Source of the DNA: Dinochytrium kinnereticum
Lineage: Eukaryota; Chytridiomycota; Chytridiomycetes; Chytridiales; Chytridiaceae
Assembly: GCA_027604005.1 (NCBI GenBank)
Contig: JADGJT010000262.1
Span: 696 to 33,701, forward strand
Reading direction: 5' to 3'
DNA length: 33,006 nucleotides
Made by a program: the position numbers and the translations under genes. Below are positions 1 through 11,042 of this stretch, piece by piece (the first letter of the stretch is position 1; every line of letters begins with the position of its first letter). The notes beneath the pieces are model-generated. The model worked only from the letters and a program-made list of their open reading frames with translations. It searched no databases and had not been told where the DNA came from.

Positions 1-430
1 GGTTTTGCGGGGTCATGTTTTTCGTTATAGGTGTTGTTGTACCTGGGCGTGTATCTTTTTTGGGGGTTGTTTTGGCCGTTGCCTTCATTGTATTTTTTTT
101 TTTTTGTGGGTGGGGTGTGAGTGTTGATAATGATGGTTTAAGGTTAAGGGAAAATGTTTATCGAGGGTTTGATAAGCGGAGACGTTTAGACTGTATAATG
201 AATGGAAAGACTGAAAGAAGCGAGGGCTAGACAAGCAGAAGAGGAAAAAAAAAAACAACGTCACTCACCCTCCTTCCTCCCAGTCTTTCCACCATTATTC
301 TTCACTTTAATCTCAATTTTCGAAATCAAGCTGTAAGTCTACCAATAAAAGCACCCATCAATCAGTCACTCTTTAAATTTGCAACGGCTTTGAAGTAAGG
401 TAAAAAAAAAAATATGATCAAGTAACACAC
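1..430 (-). other. Unresolved continuation of the anoctamin gene (introns plus possible linker exons)
   Basis: Reading the minus strand, I see two stretches that could be short exons. One is 330-269, bounded by a TTACAG acceptor and a GGTGAGTG donor and rich in Lys/Gly. The other runs from 82 to the edge after a TGAAG acceptor and is open with a Thr/Lys/Pro-rich frame. Neither resembles a known anoctamin segment, so they could be a low-complexity linker or simply intron. T- and A-tracts (100-112, 246-255, 400-412) look intronic. The short plus-strand open frame here has no family features and I do not call it. Confidence 0.3.
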
Positions 431-1942
431 CAACAAAGACCGGTGGCTGTCCCTGAAAAACGACAGCTGAACGTCCAAAGGAGATGACTTTGAGGCATCC
501 CCTCCTCTAAAAGATTGCAACCTCCTACGTTGGAATACCGCAGCCTGCTTCGATATGTCCATTTTATCCTCATAGAGAGGCCTGCAGAGGTCCATCAACA
601 TCCTTTCGAGGTCGGAGAATCTTGATTTTCTGGTGTTGGCTTTAGGGGACTCACAGGGCTCGTCTTCATGATCCTGTGAGATTGTTAAGAAGAAGAGAAG
701 AAAGAGAGAGAAAAAATCGATGTTGGAAATCATATAAAAGCAGGGAAAGCATGCACAGGAAACGATTAACAAAGTGAGAGAGAAGAATTTAAAAAAATTC
801 TCTTATTACCCCTGCCCTCTCTTCAGTCTCCTCCAACGGAAGCTTTAGCTTAATAAACTGAGCCTCTTGCGACAAATAAAAGAAAGGGGTCAAGATCTTG
901 ACAAAATACTCCTTTGGTTCTTCAAGGGACAGTTCACGCTCAACAAACATTCCCTTTTTCAGGAGCTTCTTTTCGAACTGTCGACGCTGGAGCTCGTCCC
1001 TGACGTTGCCGGTTTGGAATTTGAGTATATAGTCGTATCTGTCGACACCGTAGTGCAGTTTGAGGAGTGCGTCGAGTTTTTTGGTTCGACCGATTGATCC
1101 GAGGACTAGGTTAAGGATGAAATAAACGTATGTCAGTATCATTCAGAAATGAGGATGTGTGAAATGGGAGATGCCCCCAACATCTCAACATCCTCACCGA
1201 AAGCATTCCAAGCATCCGAAATCATCTTCTCAGGGTTCTGCTGTTTCCACTGCGAAATCCTATCAAACATCACCACATCCCCAGCACCGTATAAGAACAC
1301 CTCTCTCCTTCCCCTCGTTCTAATCACAACGCACCCTTTCTCATGCGCAGGTCCAGACCACCCATCGTGAACAAGCGGAGTAGAAGCATTTTTCAGCGCA
1401 TCCTGAGCATTCACACTCAAAGTCGATCCTCCCATAACCGACGGAGCTCCATGCAACAGCTTTTTGAACATCTCCACTCTCAGGTCCCCTTTATCTCTAT
1501 CCAGCAAATCCACCCCATGACCAGGCTGACTAGGAGAATTTTGGTCATCTCCTATCGTTAAAACACTCTTCCCCAGCCGAACATCGATCGCCGTTGAATG
1601 AGTCCGCAGAACATCCACCTCGGCCGCCACCGAATTACGTTTGGGAGTGCTATCACTTCTGACAAGTCTCGCCTGTCGATTAGAATTGTCAGCCGAAAAG
1701 CTGGTTTTGTGTCGGCGCACCCCAGCCCGTTTGATGAGCGACCCGCTGTCCGTCTCAGCGGTCGGGTGAACTTGCTTAGTGCTCTGACGACGAAACCGCG
1801 TCGACGAGACGGATTTATGCGTATGGGATCTCCTCATCCCCGCCTCCACGTCCCCAACGCCAGGCGTCGAGTCTTCCGATTCAGTGTCAGTGGTGGTTGT
1901 GGAGGAATCCGTGAGGCAGCAGTCATTGTCTGGCTGCTCCAT
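431..1942 (-). CDS. Anoctamin (TMEM16) family protein, N-terminal part, partial at left edge
   Basis: Anoctamins are membrane Ca2+-regulated lipid scramblases or anion channels; fungal members often tether ER to plasma membrane. Three exons are clear: 1942-1198, 1105-810 and 673-431, with GTGAGG and GTAATA donors, an acceptor preceded by a CTGAC branch point, and phases that join without stops. The first ~200 residues are disordered, rich in Ser/Thr/Arg. From about residue 235 the protein matches the anoctamin dimerisation domain: YDYILKFQ, then a charged EKKLLKKG helix, YFVKILTPFFYLSQEAQFIK and KLKLPLEE. Exon 3 carries a Ser/Lys linker and ends near FFRDSHRSLL, where related proteins have an FF..RS.IVY element just before the first membrane segment. 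All ten membrane helices lie beyond the left edge, so channel versus scramblase cannot be judged. The ATG at 1942 is the first in the open frame. The family call is fairly sure; the 3' end of exon 3 is not. Confidence 0.8.
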
Positions 1943-2297
1943 TGGAGTCCCTGATCGCTTTAGAATATGGGCTTAGAGGGGAGGAACGGTGAAGGGGGAG
2001 GATTGACGTTGGTTGCACAAGTTTGGAGACCTCTTGGATATCCAGTTGCCGATGGGATCGTTCGTTTGCTCAGTGTTTGACGAGATCGGCTGTTGATTTT
2101 ATTTCTTCTTCTTCTTCTTCTTTCTTTTGTCAATTGCGAAGGGATGGTGAGGAGAGGTTTCTAGCCGTCTGAGGAACGTAATTTGCAGTTTATTGAGGCC
2201 TTTCGAACCAAGAACGAAAAGGAAATAAGATGGTCGCGGGTTGTTTTTTTTTCTTTTTATACAATTTTTGTAGCATCAAATGTGCTTCTAGGGCTTT
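1943..2297. other. Intergenic: anoctamin promoter and 3' flank of the ATPase gene
   Basis: This 355-nt gap holds the 5' region of the minus-strand anoctamin gene and the 3' untranslated end of the minus-strand pump gene. A CTT-rich run lies near 2102-2125 and a T-tract near 2247-2260. I see no further coding frame or RNA gene. Confidence 0.5.
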
Positions 2298-5200
2298 TCA
2301 AGGTCTGATAGGGATCTGAGGCTACGAAATACAATGGAGAAAGGGACGAGTCAGATGTAAATAATCAACGCATTAATCTTACCAAAGACCACCGGGTCGG
2401 GTGCATCTGAAGATTATCAATAGGCCTGTTCCTTCGCGCCGGGCTAAACTTGTTCAAGAAAGCACGTCGGAGTCCCCTGTAAACCAAGAGAATAAATCCA
2501 AATCCAAACGGAATGGAAAGATATCCAGGGTTAAGTGCCATTGAGGTTCCAAAGAGAGCTATGAAGATATGTTACATTGACTGATAAGCTACAGCGGAGA
2601 ATGGTTCGTAAAGCGACTTACCGTTCATAAACGGAGTGTAAACAATTAAGATGCCAAAAGCGATACCGGCTAGGAGAGAATACCAGGTTTTGTCGTTTCT
2701 TTACCTCATAATTAGAAGGCGGTTTTGGATAGGTCACAAAGACTTTGACTCACTGGATCATAAATCTGCCGACTGGATAGCGAAGCCTGGCTTTACAGGC
2801 AAAGAGGTTCCACATTTGTATGATTAAAATTGATAGGTAGAACGACGATTGTCCTTGCCGAAGGGCTTCGTACTGGAATTCTCCACTCTATAAATTTAGA
2901 TGCTTAGTTTAATGTGATTGAATCAAATCATGATACTGAAAACGTACCAACACAAATCCATTGCTAAGAGTCAGATTCGGTGAATGAGGCATGTAGTAAA
3001 TCCCAGCAACTTGAGCCCTAATGGCTGTAGCAGGATCAATCCCAAATGACCAATAAAGCACCACAAAGAAAGTAACCAAAGATCCTACACACTCCAAAAC
3101 CCCCGCCTCAAGATAAGACCAAGAAAGCACCTCCCCATCGACCAGCACCTCCCCTTCCTGAGTTCCAAACAATTCAAACCAATACCTCGCATACGTCATC
3201 ATTCTCAACTCATGTCCATACCGACGCCACCGTGACGGAACTTCCCATTCTTCATCATTATCGGCTTCGGGGTCTGGGGGCGGGGGCAAAAGACCAGCTT
3301 CACGTCGTTCAAGCATTTTTCGCCGGGCTGTCGCGATGGTTTCTTGAGTCACGGGTTTGCGGGGCTGGAGGCTCATGAGGCCTTCTTTTGTCTCTGCGGG
3401 GTCCCAGGCGTAGGACAGGGCGGCGAGGAGTTCAAATCCGAGGTCGATCACGAGGATTTGAATCGCGGTTAAAGCGAGAGGAATTGGAACGACGACGTAG
3501 AGAAGGTAGGGAACAACTTCTGGGATGATGTGGGTCACCTGTTTGGTTTGATGATTTTGGTTAGTGTATGAAAAGAATCGGTGATGTGTTCTTTCTGCTA
3601 CTCCTTACCGCGTACTGAATCGATTTCTTCAGGTTCATAAAGATAAGCCGTCCCTCAGTTACACCCTTAACAATGGTGGCAAAGTTGTCGTCCAAAAGGA
3701 TCATAGAGGCCGCTGATCGCAAAGAAAAAAGTTCAGCACAAAGGAAAGACAGGAGAAAGAAGAAGGAGAAAAAAAAGAGCACACACCATCCTTCGAAACA
3801 TCCGACCCAGAATTATTCATAGCAATACCCAGATCAGCCGTCTTAAGCGCAGGAGAGTCATTAACACCATCCCCAGTCACTCCAACAATATGCCCAAGCG
3901 CTTGAGCACGTTTAACAATGTCCAACTTATTCTTAGGACTGGTTCTAGCAAACACAATCTCATCTTTGGTGAAGATATTGTCCCAGTCTTCTTCGGTCAG
4001 GTGAGGAATTCTTTCCCCGTGAATAACGATAGCGGTGGCTTCAGATTCGCTGACATCGAGAATGTCACGGCCAGTTCTTTTCGCAATTCGTTCGCGAGTG
4101 TCTCCAACGACAAGGTTGATTTTTCGTGCAATGGCCTGAGGAGCATCGGTTTGTTAACCGTAATATGCCTGGACATCACAAGCTTACCTCGGCTGTGAGG
4201 GGGTGGTCTCCAGTGACCATAACAACCTTGATTCCTGCAATCCGAAGATCACCAACCGCCTCTCGAACTCCATGCTTGGGTGGATCTTCCAAGCTCGAAA
4301 GTCCGACAAAGCACATCCCAAGCTGCCCCAGGTGTAAAACAAAATAACGATTAAGTAACACATCAACGGAAATTAACAGCATCAAATCATCACCCCCCAC
4401 CTCATTATAATTCATTGCATTAATCGACTCCTTAGTAAACTGAAAATCAGAGGGATAAGCATCGCCATGCAATAACAGCTGCGCAAAAGCAAGCACACGA
4501 TGCCCCTTCCCAGCCATGGCCTCATAAGCATCATTAAATCGAACTTGATGTTCCTGACTAAGCGTTACGACCTGCCCGCCATCAAGGATCTTCGAGCATT
4601 GCTTAAGGACACGTTCGGGAGCTCCTTTCAGATAAAGCGTGAAGGAACCGTTAGCGTGGGGCTTTTCGACAATCGCCATGTGGGTTTTGGTGTCGCTGTT
4701 GAAGGGGATTTCAAACATTTTCGGGTACTTCTCGTGAATCTTTTTGGTGGGGCGGAGAAGGCGTGAGAAATGTTATTAACGCTTATATAGATCTGTATTA
4801 TTGGTACCTGGTCGACATCGGAAAGCTTAGAGGCGACGAATCTTAAAAGACCAGATTCGGTGGCATCTCCAATGATTTCCCTAAAGAATTGAAACAAAAT
4901 AACGAAATATTAAAGACTTGAAGATTGATGTTTCCGATAACGTAATGAACCAGCCACACTTACCGTCGTTCAGGCGGAACATCTGTTCGATTAAACCTCT
5001 AAAAAAAGGGTTTATTATCAGGGCTGCAGCTTCCATGATGAAAAAAAGGCAGCAACTTACGGCTCGACTACACAATGCACTGATGTAAACAATGTCCATG
5101 ACTCCGTTGCCATCCAACCTCAACTCTTTTTCACCATCCTCCTCAACCGGCGATCCGTTAGCAATCCATAAATTCCCATCCACCCACAAACAAGTAACAG

Positions 5201-7227
5201 TCATTTGATTCTATTCAATTTAAACCCCGAAAGTGCAAGGTTAGCCAGAAAAGAAAAAGAAAAAAGAAAAAAAGAGAAATAAAAAGATTAAACGACAGTT
5301 TGAACAAACCCTTGTCAAGGTTCCAGTTTTATCCGAACAGAGCATAGTGATGGCACCCAATGTTTCGACTCCCTGAAGGTCTTTAACGAGAACATTCATA
5401 CCAGCCATACGCTTTGCTGCGATGGTAAGAAGCATGGTGACTGTAGCTGGAAGGCCTTGAGGAACCCAGGCGACAAGAATTCCAATTGCAAAGGAGAGGG
5501 AGTAGTTAAAGTTTGTGGTTCGGACAAGGCAGATAAAGAACTGAGGTAGGAGTTAATGAAACGCAGCGTTAGGTTTGTTTTAATCAAAATAGCGTCCACT
5601 TACGAAAGATACGGCAGTTGTAAAGGCCAGGAAAGATATGATTCTGTTGTATAAATAAAGAACGGTTGATTTTTTGAAATACTAAGGTAAAGTCCTTACT
5701 TGCAAAACCGCTCGATTTCATGAGTTAAGGGCGACTCCCTCTTTTTCTCCGAGATAGTGAGCCCGGCGATTTGCCCCAAAACCGTGTTATCTCCAGTCCG
5801 AATAACGATACCATAAGCCTCTCCTACAACGCCACGCCAGAAGAGAAAAATGAAATATTACTCAAATGACCAACGAGTAACTCAAGAATAACGGGAAGGA
5901 CTAGAGGAACAAACCAGCAACCGCCATCGTCCCACTAAACGCAAGGTTAGTAGCCTCCAGAGCATTCTTCTGGTTATTAAAGTTGCTTCTCTCCTGTGCC
6001 TCCGATTCTCCTGTAAGCGCTGAGTTATCCACCTTCAAATCGCTGACGTTGAACAAGTAGATATCGGCTGGTACTTTATCTCCCATTTTGATGAAAACAA
6101 TGTCTCCAGGGACGAGTTCTGCGGCTGGGACTTGACGGAGAAGACCATGACGGACAGCATTCGCTTTTGAGGGGACGAGTTTCTGGGGAAATAGCCAATT
6201 TAGGTCTTATTTGGTTTCGGTTTATGGAAGGGCCCTTACCAAGAATGAATCCATGACTGCCGCGCTTTTTTGGATTTGATAGAATTCAATGAACGCGTTG
6301 ATGAACGTGACCGCGAATAGAATGGCTCCAATGTAAGACTAAAATAAGAAATGCCATTAGTTATCCAGAAAAAAACAAGGCCAAAAGGCAATTCACGAAA
6401 GGGTCATTAGCAAAAACCTACGTTCTGGAAGTTATTCACAGGATCCATCACAAACAGGACATATGTCCCAACAGCCGCCAACATCAACAAGATATTGAAG
6501 AGGTTCAGCAAGCATTCTCCAAACTTCAGCAGCCAATGCTTCTTCTTCGGAGGCTGCAGCACATTAGGTCCATAAATCGCAAGCCTTTCCGTCGCAACCC
6601 CAGCTCGAAGTCCAAGAGAACTACCGGGTCGCTGCGCGTCGACCTCGGTTTCATGCTTGGCGCAGACCTGATCAAGGGGCATAAGGTGCTCTTGAATGTC
6701 AAGGGTCTTGAGTTTCCCTTTCTTTCCATGACGTTCATTCTTCTTAGCCTGCGTTTACCGTGTTAGTTATCTTTCCCTACTAAATCCAACTCTTCCTTCA
6801 GTATGCAGTAGAAAAGGTAGTAACATACCGGTGTGATAACGACGGACGGATGAGCCGACACGATCCCTTCTTCCCTCACATTGATGGGAGCGCTGGCAAT
6901 CGAGTTGTTCTCACCGATCTCCTGAAAGTTGCTTCCCTTCGTCATCCTCAATCGATTCACAACCGACTACGCTACTTTCCAGATATCTTTACCCTCACTT
7001 CTTCGCAGATATTAGAGGCTCTTTGCGGGTCTTTCTCTTCTTTTGACAACAAGAAAGTCTGCTTAGTTCATTCGATAATAAAAGACCAAGCGATTTACTT
7101 GTATTAGGTTCGGCGAGCGACGATCTTGGTCCGTGAACATCAGAGGATTTTCTAATACTGGGTTTTAGACCCATCGAGAGAGGCTCACCGAGCCATACCA
7201 CCATTCTCGAATGTTGAATGGGTCCAT
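2298..7227 (-). CDS. Na,K-ATPase-like P-type (IIC) cation ATPase with altered ion-site residues
   Basis: A P-type pump that would couple ATP hydrolysis to cation transport across a membrane. My 20-exon model gives 1150 residues, near the ~1000-1100 of type IIC alpha subunits. Exons: 7227-7189, 6966-6829, 6748-6422, 6338-6240, 6182-5915, 5823-5700, 5643-5604, 5540-5310, 5210-5061, 4998-4964, 4880-4808, 4739-4401, 4322-4188, 4135-3787, 3712-3609, 3538-2948, 2887-2754, 2698-2622, 2558-2383, 2321-2298. Phases all agree. Motifs in order: [15 protein letters not shown] (M4), phosphorylation site SDKTGTLT (Asp415), [27 protein letters not shown], then M5-M10. Relative to animal Na,K-ATPase the M4 Glu is Gln373, Ser775 is His820 and Asp808 is Glu853; Glu824 and Asp849 are kept. 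The first exon (start 7227) is inferred; a downstream ATG at 6945 is the safe alternative. The end is also ambiguous: reading through a GTAAGA donor gives a stop at 2365. No beta subunit is nearby. Confidence 0.88.
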
Positions 7228-7427
7228 TTGAATGCATATACTTTTTATTCTGTTCATGAAAGTTTTGATTGCAAAGTAAAGAAAGATGAAAAGAAAGAAT
7301 GATGGTTTACGTGAGGGCACTGTCTGCGAAAACAACTGCAAGACAATTGTATGGCGACTAAGACGTTAAAAAAAAGGCGGCCACATCGCCTCATGCCTTA
7401 AGAGCTATTTCCACACCCCATCACCAC

Positions 7428-8342
7428 TCAACTCCCACCCCTCTTCATCATCCCAATAACAACAAGCTGATTGACCTCCCTCACAAGCGCCTCCCCCATA
7501 TCTCCAACCTCCTGACTAAGATGATCCCTCGCCTCACCCTCACTAACAAGGCCCATGCCAGGATCCAATCCCCAAGTCGGGTCCCTCAACGAAGACAAGA
7601 CGCCCCTTCCACCATGATCTCCTTGGGATGAGATCAGAGCTGATCTGACATCCTCCAACAATTTCTCAAACTCCGCAAACAGGTCCTGGTCAAGGTCTCT
7701 CATGGGAAGGTCAGCAAGGAACACTTGGCATCGCTTGTGAAGAAGAAGACGGTGAGATATGAGTGTTGGAATTGGGAATGGCAGGAGGAGATTGGCAGCC
7801 AAAGTGATGGTGGAGTGTCTTGAAGCCTGTGGGAGCTTGTGGAAAGGAATACTGAGAAAAGCGTCCGTGGGGGAAGTTCTCTCAGTCACTCCCAAACCAC
7901 CTTGACCAGATTCTTTTGTGGTTAGCGATGGACGAATGGGCATTTCAGAAGGACCGATAGCCGACACGCTGGGCGTTGCAATCGATGCCATGGCCCTCAC
8001 CGCGTTCTTAAGGGCTCCTTCCACCAAAAGCCCCGTGGAACCCTGTCTCTTGATCGAAGATGGTGGTGATTTGGCGTGGTTGGGCGGTGAGCGGTGAACG
8101 GCAGACGTTGATCTGGCGCGCTCATGAGACCCCTTGTTCGCGACAGCCGGGGTGGTCTTGAGTGCTCGAGTAGTAGAGGGTGCCAGCTTGACGGCCCTGG
8201 AGACGATGGCCGATGACGCCGTTATCGTGGTTGGTGCAGATGCCAGGAAGCGCATTGATGGGTATACTTGGGTGTGTGTCGATGGTGAAGAGAAGAAACG
8301 TTTGGGACCAGTTTTGGGGGTTTTAAATAGGAGCATTTTCAT
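7428..8342 (-). CDS. Hypothetical protein, probably mitochondrial, intronless
   Basis: I do not recognise a family. The uninterrupted frame gives 304 residues from the ATG at 8342; the frame stays open upstream but without a better ATG. The first ~70 residues have few acids and many Arg, Lys, Ser, Thr and Ala, with an RFFSS element near residue 16 and RFLAS near 31, as expected of a mitochondrial presequence. A Ser/Pro/Arg-rich middle follows. Around residues 180-225 is a more ordered, hydrophobic part with TLAANLLLPFPIPTLI. The last 70 residues look helical and acidic (DLDQDLFAEFEKLLEDVRSA; EVGDMGEALVREVNQLVVIG). It is the only long single-exon gene in a window where nearly all genes are split. 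Length, composition and one clean frame favour a real gene; function is unknown. Confidence 0.6.
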   Translation of the reverse strand: MKMLLFKTPKTGPKRFFSSPSTHTQVYPSMRFLASAPTTITASSAIVSRAVKLAPSTTRALKTTPAVANKGSHERARSTSAVHRSPPNHAKSPPSSIKRQGSTGLLVEGALKNAVRAMASIATPSVSAIGPSEMPIRPSLTTKESGQGGLGVTERTSPTDAFLSIPFHKLPQASRHSTITLAANLLLPFPIPTLISHRLLLHKRCQVFLADLPMRDLDQDLFAEFEKLLEDVRSALISSQGDHGGRGVLSSLRDPTWGLDPGMGLVSEGEARDHLSQEVGDMGEALVREVNQLVVIGMMKRGGS

Positions 8343-8681
8343 GCCAGCCCTGCCATGGCGCCAACCTGCAGCCACTGATGATATGGTGGGGCGTTGACTA
8401 CAGAGGCTATTTATGGTTTCAGTAAATCCTCAATAAATGCTAACTGTGTAAAATGGATAATTTATTTTATAGGACTAATAATTTATAGGACTAATAATAA
8501 TAAAGAAGAGGAAGCAAATACTGAAAATGACATGAAAACGAAAAGAAAGAAAGAAGGAAGGAAGGAAGGAAAGTGAAAGAAGGAAAATGATTTATGAAGG
8601 ACACTGAGAAGAAACAAAAGGTGGAATCGAATCCCTTATGAACAACGCCCGTCGTCACCTCGATCATCTCCACACAATTCA
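8343..8681. other. Intergenic gap with AT-rich duplication and GAAG-rich tract
   Basis: The gap lies between the start of the orphan gene and the stop of the paxillin gene, both on the minus strand. It holds an exact 16-nt duplication (8467-8498) and a GAAA/GGAA purine tract near 8541-8572. The short frames crossing it are low complexity and I reject them. It should carry the orphan's promoter and the paxillin 3' untranslated region. Confidence 0.5.
8467..8498. repeat. Exact 16-bp tandem duplication
   Basis: The unit TTATAGGACTAATAAT occurs twice back to back, at 8467-8482 and 8483-8498. It lies in the AT-rich gap downstream of the paxillin gene and looks like a simple slippage or synthesis-dependent duplication. 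Confidence 0.85.
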
Positions 8682-11042
8682 TTATCCAAAGAGTTTTCCA
8701 TGACACCCCGTACAATAAGGCTTCCCATTCCTCGCCTTAAACTTATCCCCACCACCCTCCTCCAAACCCTTCTTACAGAAATTACACACAAAGCATCCCT
8801 TATGGTACCTGTTCCCACCAAACGCATTAACACACACTCCAAGAATGATCTTTTGGCAAGTCACGCAAATAGCCTCACGACGAGCATGGTAATGGGCTTC
8901 GCAGAGCGGTGCATCGTCAAGCTGGAAGAAACCAACCGGGTTCAGAGCGGTGTTGCAGTTGGCCACCTATGAATTTTGGAGGGATCAATAAATATCATTC
9001 TTTAGGTGAGAGGATATGCACTCACTGAACATTGGAAGCAGCTCATGTGGAAGCTTTGGCCGCAGGCGGATACAAAGTCTTCCAGAAGAGGTTTGCGACA
9101 TCGGCCACACGGAACTGCAAAGAGGCTGGCATAGTCCTCGGGACAGTAGGCTTTGCCACCCTCTTCCAGAAAAGGTTTCCCTGGTCCAAGAACCATACCA
9201 CACTGCGAGCAGAAAAAGTGCTCTGGGTGAAAAGTCTTGTTCATTGCGTTGATACATCGCTAGAGAAACAAGCATTGGCCAAGCGACCGCAATAAAATGT
9301 GAGCCAGCTTTACCTACCGCTGAGACAAATAGAAGAAAAAATGACTACCCACATCCACAATAGGTTCCGAGCAGTACTCGCACTTTGGAGAAAACAAACG
9401 ATGAAAACAACTCTCACAATATGGTTTCCCTTCTCTCTCAACAAAAGTCGACGCCATAATCGGCTTTCTACAGGTCAAATCCGAGCATATAAAATGCTCC
9501 GGGTGAAAGCACCGTCCCCCCATAGCCCTCACAATAGTCGATCCAACAGGAATAGGTTCATGACACGTATCGCAGAGCGGTGCAGAAGCCATTGCGGCCG
9601 GAAGCGGAGCAGCAACGTATCGCATGGAGGACGCCGCTGATGAAGTGCGGCGACGGCGAGGGAATAAAGGGCTCTGAGATCCGGCGTGAGGTTCTTGATG
9701 ATGGTGGTGGTGTGGGTGGGAACAGGTTGTGTCGCATGTGGGGGATAAGGAAACTGCAGATGGTTGACGAAGAGGACTGACGAAATCAGCGGATGGAGGT
9801 GGAGGCGCCCTTGGACCGAATGCGCTAATGGGTTTGGCTGACAGGCCTTGAGGAGTGGGAGCGATGGCTGTGGATCGAATGGATGGTGCGGTGAGGGTAA
9901 AGTTTGATAACGAATTTGAGGACGTGGAGTTGGGAAGACCACCCGAAGTTTCTTGGCGTAAGGGTCGAGAGCGCTCCGAAGAAGGCGCTGCCATGGAGGC
10001 AATGTTATCCATCGACGAACACATCTCAACGACAGTAATGAGTCCTTGAGGTCCAGCAGCCGGGCTCGTAGCAGTTTCAATGGCAGGTGGAGGCAGCGAC
10101 ATTCGACGCGTAACATTCGGCGGTACTCGATCCTCTTGCTCGAAACCTCTCGTCTGTGGGTTACTGTCCAATCCACGATCGATGCTCCCTTGCGAGCCTA
10201 CAACGACCGTCTCGTTCGAATCAGTGATCCTCAGCTTGCCCTCCTTAACATCCCCCAAAGATGCCCCATCAGAAGACACCTCATGCATGGGCAAAAGCTG
10301 GTGCTGACTGAGCTGAAACGAAAAGGCCGACGGCTGGCGGTGCCGCGATGCAAAGGAAGAAGATCGAGATCGCGCTGCTGTCTGAGCAGAGGTCTGGTCA
10401 AATTGTCCGGTGGTGGTGCCCGATCGACTGCGAGACTGGAAGAGAGGATTCTTTGATGACTTCGAAAAGTCTGGAGAGTTGATGCCTGAAAGCTGGTAGT
10501 CAGCCGGTGGGTTGCCAGTAGGGGTTAGATCATCGATGCCCTCGACCGCTATGGTCAGGTCTCCAAGGAGTTTGTCTGCAGTAACGAGTGAGTCTTAAGG
10601 ACCAACAGTGAATCGCCTCACCCAGCTCGTCCATGGCGTCTTTAGCTTCGTCGCTGCAGTCAGAGATGCGATGAGGTGAAGGGTTGATGCAAAGGAACGT
10701 TCAATGGCTGGTACAAGTCAACGCGTTAGTGAGTGTGGGAAGAAGCACACTGGCAGCAGCCAATCACTCACCGCTCAACGCGTTCCAGAATCTTCCCTTT
10801 TGAATCTTGTGAAATCTCATTTGTGATGCTGGTGGCGCTGCCAAACATGAGCGCAGCCTTCCCCACTGCCTTGCGCGTCAAGCTGAGGAGGTCGAAAGGG
10901 CACGCATGCACGCACGCACGAAGAGTAGAACGCACCCTGAACTGATGCTGATTGCTGTGCGTTTCAAGTGCGCGTCAAGCCGTGCTACAAATTGAGTCAA
11001 GCCTTGATTGATCGCGGAATCTGCCGCAACAAACAACGCCAT
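8682..11042 (-). CDS. PXL1: Paxillin-like adaptor: LD motif plus four LIM domains
   Basis: Paxillin-family adaptors bind partners through LD motifs and LIM zinc fingers at adhesion sites or, in yeasts, the cytokinetic ring. My model: 11042-10936, 10882-10772, 10653-10622, 10575-9353, 9259-9026, 8966-8682, giving 663 residues. MDELDKLLGDL (residues ~80-90) fits the LDxLLxxL motif that stands at the very N-terminus of animal paxillin. A Ser/Pro/Gln-rich disordered region follows. Four C-terminal LIM domains begin CDTC, CEYC, CGRC and CVTC; donor choice at 9352 (GTGGGT) restores exact CX2CX16H spacing in LIM2. LIM1 and LIM3 have CX4C in place of CX2C. The extra N-terminal ~79 residues are inferred: they are open and in frame, but intron 10771-10654 must skip an earlier AG near 10711. 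If that is wrong, translation could start at the ATG at 10634, exactly at the LD motif. The LIM part is certain. Confidence 0.86.

Noticed and set aside
15..230. Plus-strand 71-residue hydrophobic frame at the left edge
   Set aside because: It runs through a poly-T tract, has no family features and lies opposite the anoctamin gene.
8620..8640. tRNA B-box-like GGATTCGATTCC on the minus strand
   Set aside because: No A-box, acceptor stem or anticodon arm could be placed around it; it lies in the paxillin 3' flank.
9265..9348. Alternative LIM2 splice using the GTAGTC donor and a 2-nt micro-exon
   Set aside because: The GTGGGT donor four bases upstream gives the exact CX2CX16H spacing without a micro-exon.
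9529..10176. Long antisense frame inside the paxillin gene
   Set aside because: It is on the same strand but in another frame across the Pro/Ser-rich exon; composition mirrors that exon and no splice sites or motifs support it.
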